6,501 bases of DNA from JACVRM01 sp046262315. GTDB taxonomy: Bacteria > Actinomycetota > Thermoleophilia > Gaiellales > Gaiellaceae. The stretch spans positions 1 through 6,501 of the forward strand of contig JBHEMZ010000077.1 of NCBI GenBank assembly GCA_046262315.1, read 5' to 3'. The position numbers and the translations under genes were made by a program. The notes below the pieces were generated by a model. The model was not told the DNA's origin and ran no database searches. It worked only from the letters and a program-made list of their open reading frames with translations. Shown here in pieces: positions 4,778 through 6,501 of the stretch. Positions within the stretch are counted from its first letter, which is position 1; every line of letters starts with the position of its first letter.

Positions 4778-5290
4778 GCTAGCCGTCGAGCGTCCCGCGG
4801 CATATGTGGAAGCGCGCGGGATGCACGCGGTACGCGCTCGCGTCGTTAGACGAAACCGCTGCAAATGCGCGGCATCCGGATCCGGCTTCCAGAGGACGTC
4901 CGGCCACACCGCCGGTCGTCTCGCTTGCAGGGATTACCGGCTACGACCGGCGTCGTGCGGGGATCACAGGCCGATTCTCGTGCGGAGTCTACGCGGGATG
5001 GAAAGAAGCCGCCGGTCGGTCGCGCCCACCTCGGCAACAAAACATGCCAATTTGCAGGAACTTTACGGGAGCGACGGGACTCGAACTCGCGACCTCCGGC
5101 GTGACAGGCCGGTCATGGCTCTTGCGGCCCGGGCGGGGATCGGCCGGGATTTCCGCCCTGAGCAGGGCTTTCGACCCGTGGCTTGCGGGGATTGCCCGGC
5201 GCTCGCGGGAGCTTCCGGCGACCTCCTGCGGGATGGATGCGGGATGCGATCGTTGTCCGAACGGTAAACTAGCGGGATATTCGCCGGGAT
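4778..5290 (+). repeat. repeat copy B: tRNA-Asp-half element
   Basis: Second copy of the repeat at 2691-3196, in the same orientation and 2093 bases downstream. It starts at GCTAGCCG (4778) and shares long identical blocks, for example the 34 bases beginning at 4834 and the block around CGGCAACAAAACATGCC at 5032-5048. GCGGGAT-like words sit at the same relative places: 4816, 4957, 4993, 5185, 5228 and 5239 are intact, 4927 and 4982 are degenerate, and 5133, 5144, 5272 and 5284 are near-homologous or extra. After 5258 only the words continue. It separates the heptad protein gene from the MMPL region. It may be the older or less constrained copy, since its tRNA half has lost a T-stem pair. Confidence 0.9.
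5066..5113 (-). pseudogene. tRNA-Asp(GTC) 3' half, copy B
   Basis: It has the same 48-base structure as copy A, with one difference in this span. The T-stem 5' strand reads GCGAG instead of GCGGG, giving an A-C mismatch with CCCGT. Anticodon arm, T loop, acceptor 3' strand and discriminator G are unchanged. The 5' half is again missing, and the sequence on the far side of the anticodon stem differs from copy A, so truncation occurred at the same base in both. It cannot be a working tRNA. Confidence 0.8.
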
Positions 5291-5351
5291 GGGCGACGCC
5301 GTCAGGCTCGCCGTCGACGTCTCCGCCGTCAAGGTGGCCTCGGCCATCTGA
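5289..5351 (+). pseudogene. possible 3' remnant of a gene cut by repeat copy B
   Basis: A 20-codon open frame, MGDAVRLAVDVSAVKVASAI, ends in TGA at 5349-5351, and a very strong hairpin starts 12 bases later. The arrangement of a short frame with natural actinobacterial codon use, a stop, then a terminator looks like the tail of a gene. The frame is closed upstream by TAA at 5265-5267 at the edge of the repeat. The ATG has no Shine-Dalgarno sequence. It could be a truncated gene end, a small peptide or chance. The product is not recognised. Confidence 0.25.
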
Positions 5352-5362
5352 CCGAAGCCTCG

Positions 5363-5389
5363 GCGGCCGCCCCGCTGCGGGGCGGCCGC
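5363..5389 (+). terminator. perfect 12-bp stem hairpin before the MMPL gene
   Basis: GCGGCCGCCCCG (5363-5374) and CGGGGCGGCCGC (5378-5389) form a perfect, all-G/C 12-bp stem with a CTG loop. No T-run follows on the plus strand, and the minus-strand downstream side is also not T-rich, so it would be a U-less terminator. It lies about 100 bases before the MMPL start and separates that gene from the repeat region. Confidence 0.55.
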
Positions 5390-5456
5390 TCGGGGTCGAG
5401 TCCGGGTTCGACCGGGGACATTCCGGATAGCCGCCGCGGCCTCCGCGGGCGACGCT

Positions 5457-5481
5457 TGGTCGACCTTCGTTACATCGACCA
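5457..5481. promoter_or_regulatory. inverted repeat at the MMPL ribosome binding site (operator or RBS hairpin)
   Basis: TGGTCGA (5457-5463) and TCGACCA (5475-5481) are perfect 7-bp inverted arms with an 11-base centre, 25 bases overall. The right arm touches the AGGAG (5481-5485) of the MMPL gene. TetR-type repressors commonly control MMPL exporters and bind palindromes of this size. Alternatively the stem could sequester the binding site in mRNA. No regulator gene is in the window. Confidence 0.4.
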
Positions 5482-5491
5482 GGAGCTCTGC

Positions 5492-6501
5492 ATGTCCCAG
5501 TTCGAGAACAGCACCACCCGCGCGGCCCGCATGGGCCGCTGGAGCGCCCGCCGGCGCAAGACGGCGATCTTCGGCTGGCTCGCCTTCGTCGTCGCCGCGG
5601 CCGTGATCGGCGCCACCCTCGGCACGACGCAACTCGATCCCGATGACAACGCCGTCGGCGAGTCGAAGCGGGCGCAGGAGATCCTCGCCGCCGGCGGCTT
5701 CGCCGACGCCGCGCACGAGTCCGTGCTCGTCACGAGCGAGGAGCACGCGGCGGACGCCCCCGCCTTCCGCGCCGTGCTCGCGGACGTCGCCCGCGCCCTC
5801 TCGGCGCGAGACGGCGTCTCGGACGTCCAGCCGCCGCTCGTCTCCGGGGACGCGCGCGCCGCGCTGGTGCGATACGCGCTCGCCGACGCGGAGGGCGAGG
5901 CGGTGACCCTCGTAGAGCCGGTGCTGGCCTCGCTCGCGGCGGTCCAGGAGCGCCACGCCGGGTTTCGGGTCGAGGCCTTCGGAGACGCGAGCGCTCAGCT
6001 CGCCCTCGAGGATACGATCCAGGCCGACTTCACGCGGGCGGAGTACACCGCGGTCCCGGTCACGCTGGGGATCCTCGTCGTCGTCTTCGGCGCGCTCGTG
6101 GCGGCCGGGATCCCGCTGCTGGTCGGGCTCTCCGCCGTGCTCGCGGCGATCGGGCTGCTCGCGCTCCCGAGCCGGGTCTTCGCCATGGACGAGGCCGCCA
6201 ACTCGGTCATCCTGCTGATCGGACTCGCAGTCAGCGTCGACTACTCGCTCTTCTACCTCAAGCGGGAGCGGGAGGAGCGCGCCGCCGGCAGGGGCGAGCA
6301 AGCCGCGCTCGCCGCCGCGGCCGCGACCTCCGGCCGGGCGATTCTCGTCTCCGGCCTGACGGTGATCGCCGCCGTCGCCGGCATGTTCTTCGGCGGCTCG
6401 GCGATCTGGACGTCGGTCGCGATCGGAACGATCCTCGTCGTCGCGATCGCCGTCGTCGGCTCGCTCACCGTGCTGCCGGCGACGCTCGGCTGGCTCGGCG
6501 A
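5492..6501 (+). CDS. MMPL-family (RND) transporter, N-terminal part
   Basis: The frame is open from ATG 5492 to the window edge, 336 complete codons. After a basic cytoplasmic N-terminus (ARMGRWSARRRK) comes TM1 (about 25-44). An extracytoplasmic domain follows (about 45-187), with the early LDPDDNAVGESKRAQEIL segment typical of the family. TM2-TM5 begin near VPVTLGILVVVFGALV. The hallmark is GLAVSVDYSLFYLKREREE with D250-Y251, the Asp-Tyr proton-relay pair region of MMPL proteins, followed by TSGRAILVSGLTVIAA and VVGSLTVLPATLGWLG. Members export lipids or other hydrophobic compounds using the proton gradient. The substrate is unknown. The start is supported by AGGAG 6 bases upstream. Roughly half of a typical 700-residue member is present; the C-terminal half lies outside. 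Confidence 0.9.
   Translation, partial: MSQFENSTTRAARMGRWSARRRKTAIFGWLAFVVAAAVIGATLGTTQLDPDDNAVGESKRAQEILAAGGFADAAHESVLVTSEEHAADAPAFRAVLADVARALSARDGVSDVQPPLVSGDARAALVRYALADAEGEAVTLVEPVLASLAAVQERHAGFRVEAFGDASAQLALEDTIQADFTRAEYTAVPVTLGILVVVFGALVAAGIPLLVGLSAVLAAIGLLALPSRVFAMDEAANSVILLIGLAVSVDYSLFYLKREREERAAGRGEQAALAAAAATSGRAILVSGLTVIAAVAGMFFGGSAIWTSVAIGTILVVAIAVVGSLTVLPATLGWLG

Noticed and set aside
4628..4909. N-terminal extension of the heptad protein into repeat copy B (starting MWPDVLWK)
   Set aside because: The same peptide appears opposite copy A (MWPGVRWK...), where it leads to no gene, so it is repeat sequence. Heptads and homology start after ATG 4627.
2973..5113. Classical integrative element bounded by attL/attR at tRNA-Asp
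   Set aside because: There is no integrase or intact tRNA here, and similarity extends hundreds of bases on both sides of the tRNA half, unlike a short att core. An att role of the half in an ancestor stays possible.
4115..5267. Plus-strand frames with repeated SRASA / VARVS motifs opposite the heptad gene
   Set aside because: The periodicity comes from the 21-bp repeats that encode the heptads on the minus strand, where a kinase-like domain confirms the strand.
4804..5430. Matching plus-strand frames over repeat copy B, including a 79-codon frame present in both copies
   Set aside because: Same cause as in copy A. Conservation reflects the nucleotide repeat; there is no consistent ribosome binding site or third-position substitution pattern.
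5063..6301. A 412-codon minus-strand frame opposite the MMPL gene
   Set aside because: It is the antisense shadow of a recognisable MMPL protein, rich in Arg, Glu and Gly without family motifs.

Overview
The window is GC-rich, with strong G/C preference at third codon positions and GTG starts. It carries a low-molecular-weight-phosphatase-type arsenate reductase of the kind linked to mycothiol in actinobacteria, an MMPL exporter, and a coiled-coil protein built from Ala-Asp-Ala-Arg-Glu heptads. This suggests a high-GC actinobacterium, possibly a deep-branching class such as Thermoleophilia. The lineage is inferred from style and family content; there is no marker gene.

Left part (1-1193): the tail of an unrecognised gene overlaps an arsenate-reductase-like gene by an ATGA junction, and a metallophosphoesterase follows 2 bases later. 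These three plus-strand genes look like one translationally coupled operon. A hairpin follows the last stop. A gene-poor gap (1194-1437) leads to a 23-codon leader ORF whose stop codon lies inside the ribosome binding site of a CPA2-type cation/proton antiporter. That antiporter is broken by a one-base frameshift in a run of G near 1861-1864.

Middle part (2691-5290): two direct copies of a noncoding repeat, about 0.5 kb each and offset by a constant 2093 bases, bracket two convergent genes. Each copy contains, on the minus strand, a 48-nt 3' half of tRNA-Asp(GTC), from the anticodon stem to the discriminator base. Each also has a conserved 10-bp hairpin, a long-range inverted repeat, and roughly ten scattered GCGGGAT/GCGGGGAT words. 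Over the best-aligned 298 bases I count 29 mismatches and no gaps. The enclosed genes are a small two-helix LapA-domain (DUF1049) membrane protein (plus) and an unusual protein (minus) made of about 20 heptads followed by a histidine-kinase-like dimerisation/phosphoacceptor segment with no ATPase domain. No integrase or transposase is seen.

Right part (5291-6501): a possible gene remnant ends just before a perfect 12-bp-stem hairpin. A 7-bp inverted repeat abutting a Shine-Dalgarno sequence then precedes an MMPL-family transporter that runs off the window.

The most unusual content is the repeated tRNA-Asp-half element. Its GCGGGAT words and conserved foldable segments are not explained by any gene, and many misleading ORFs overlie it.
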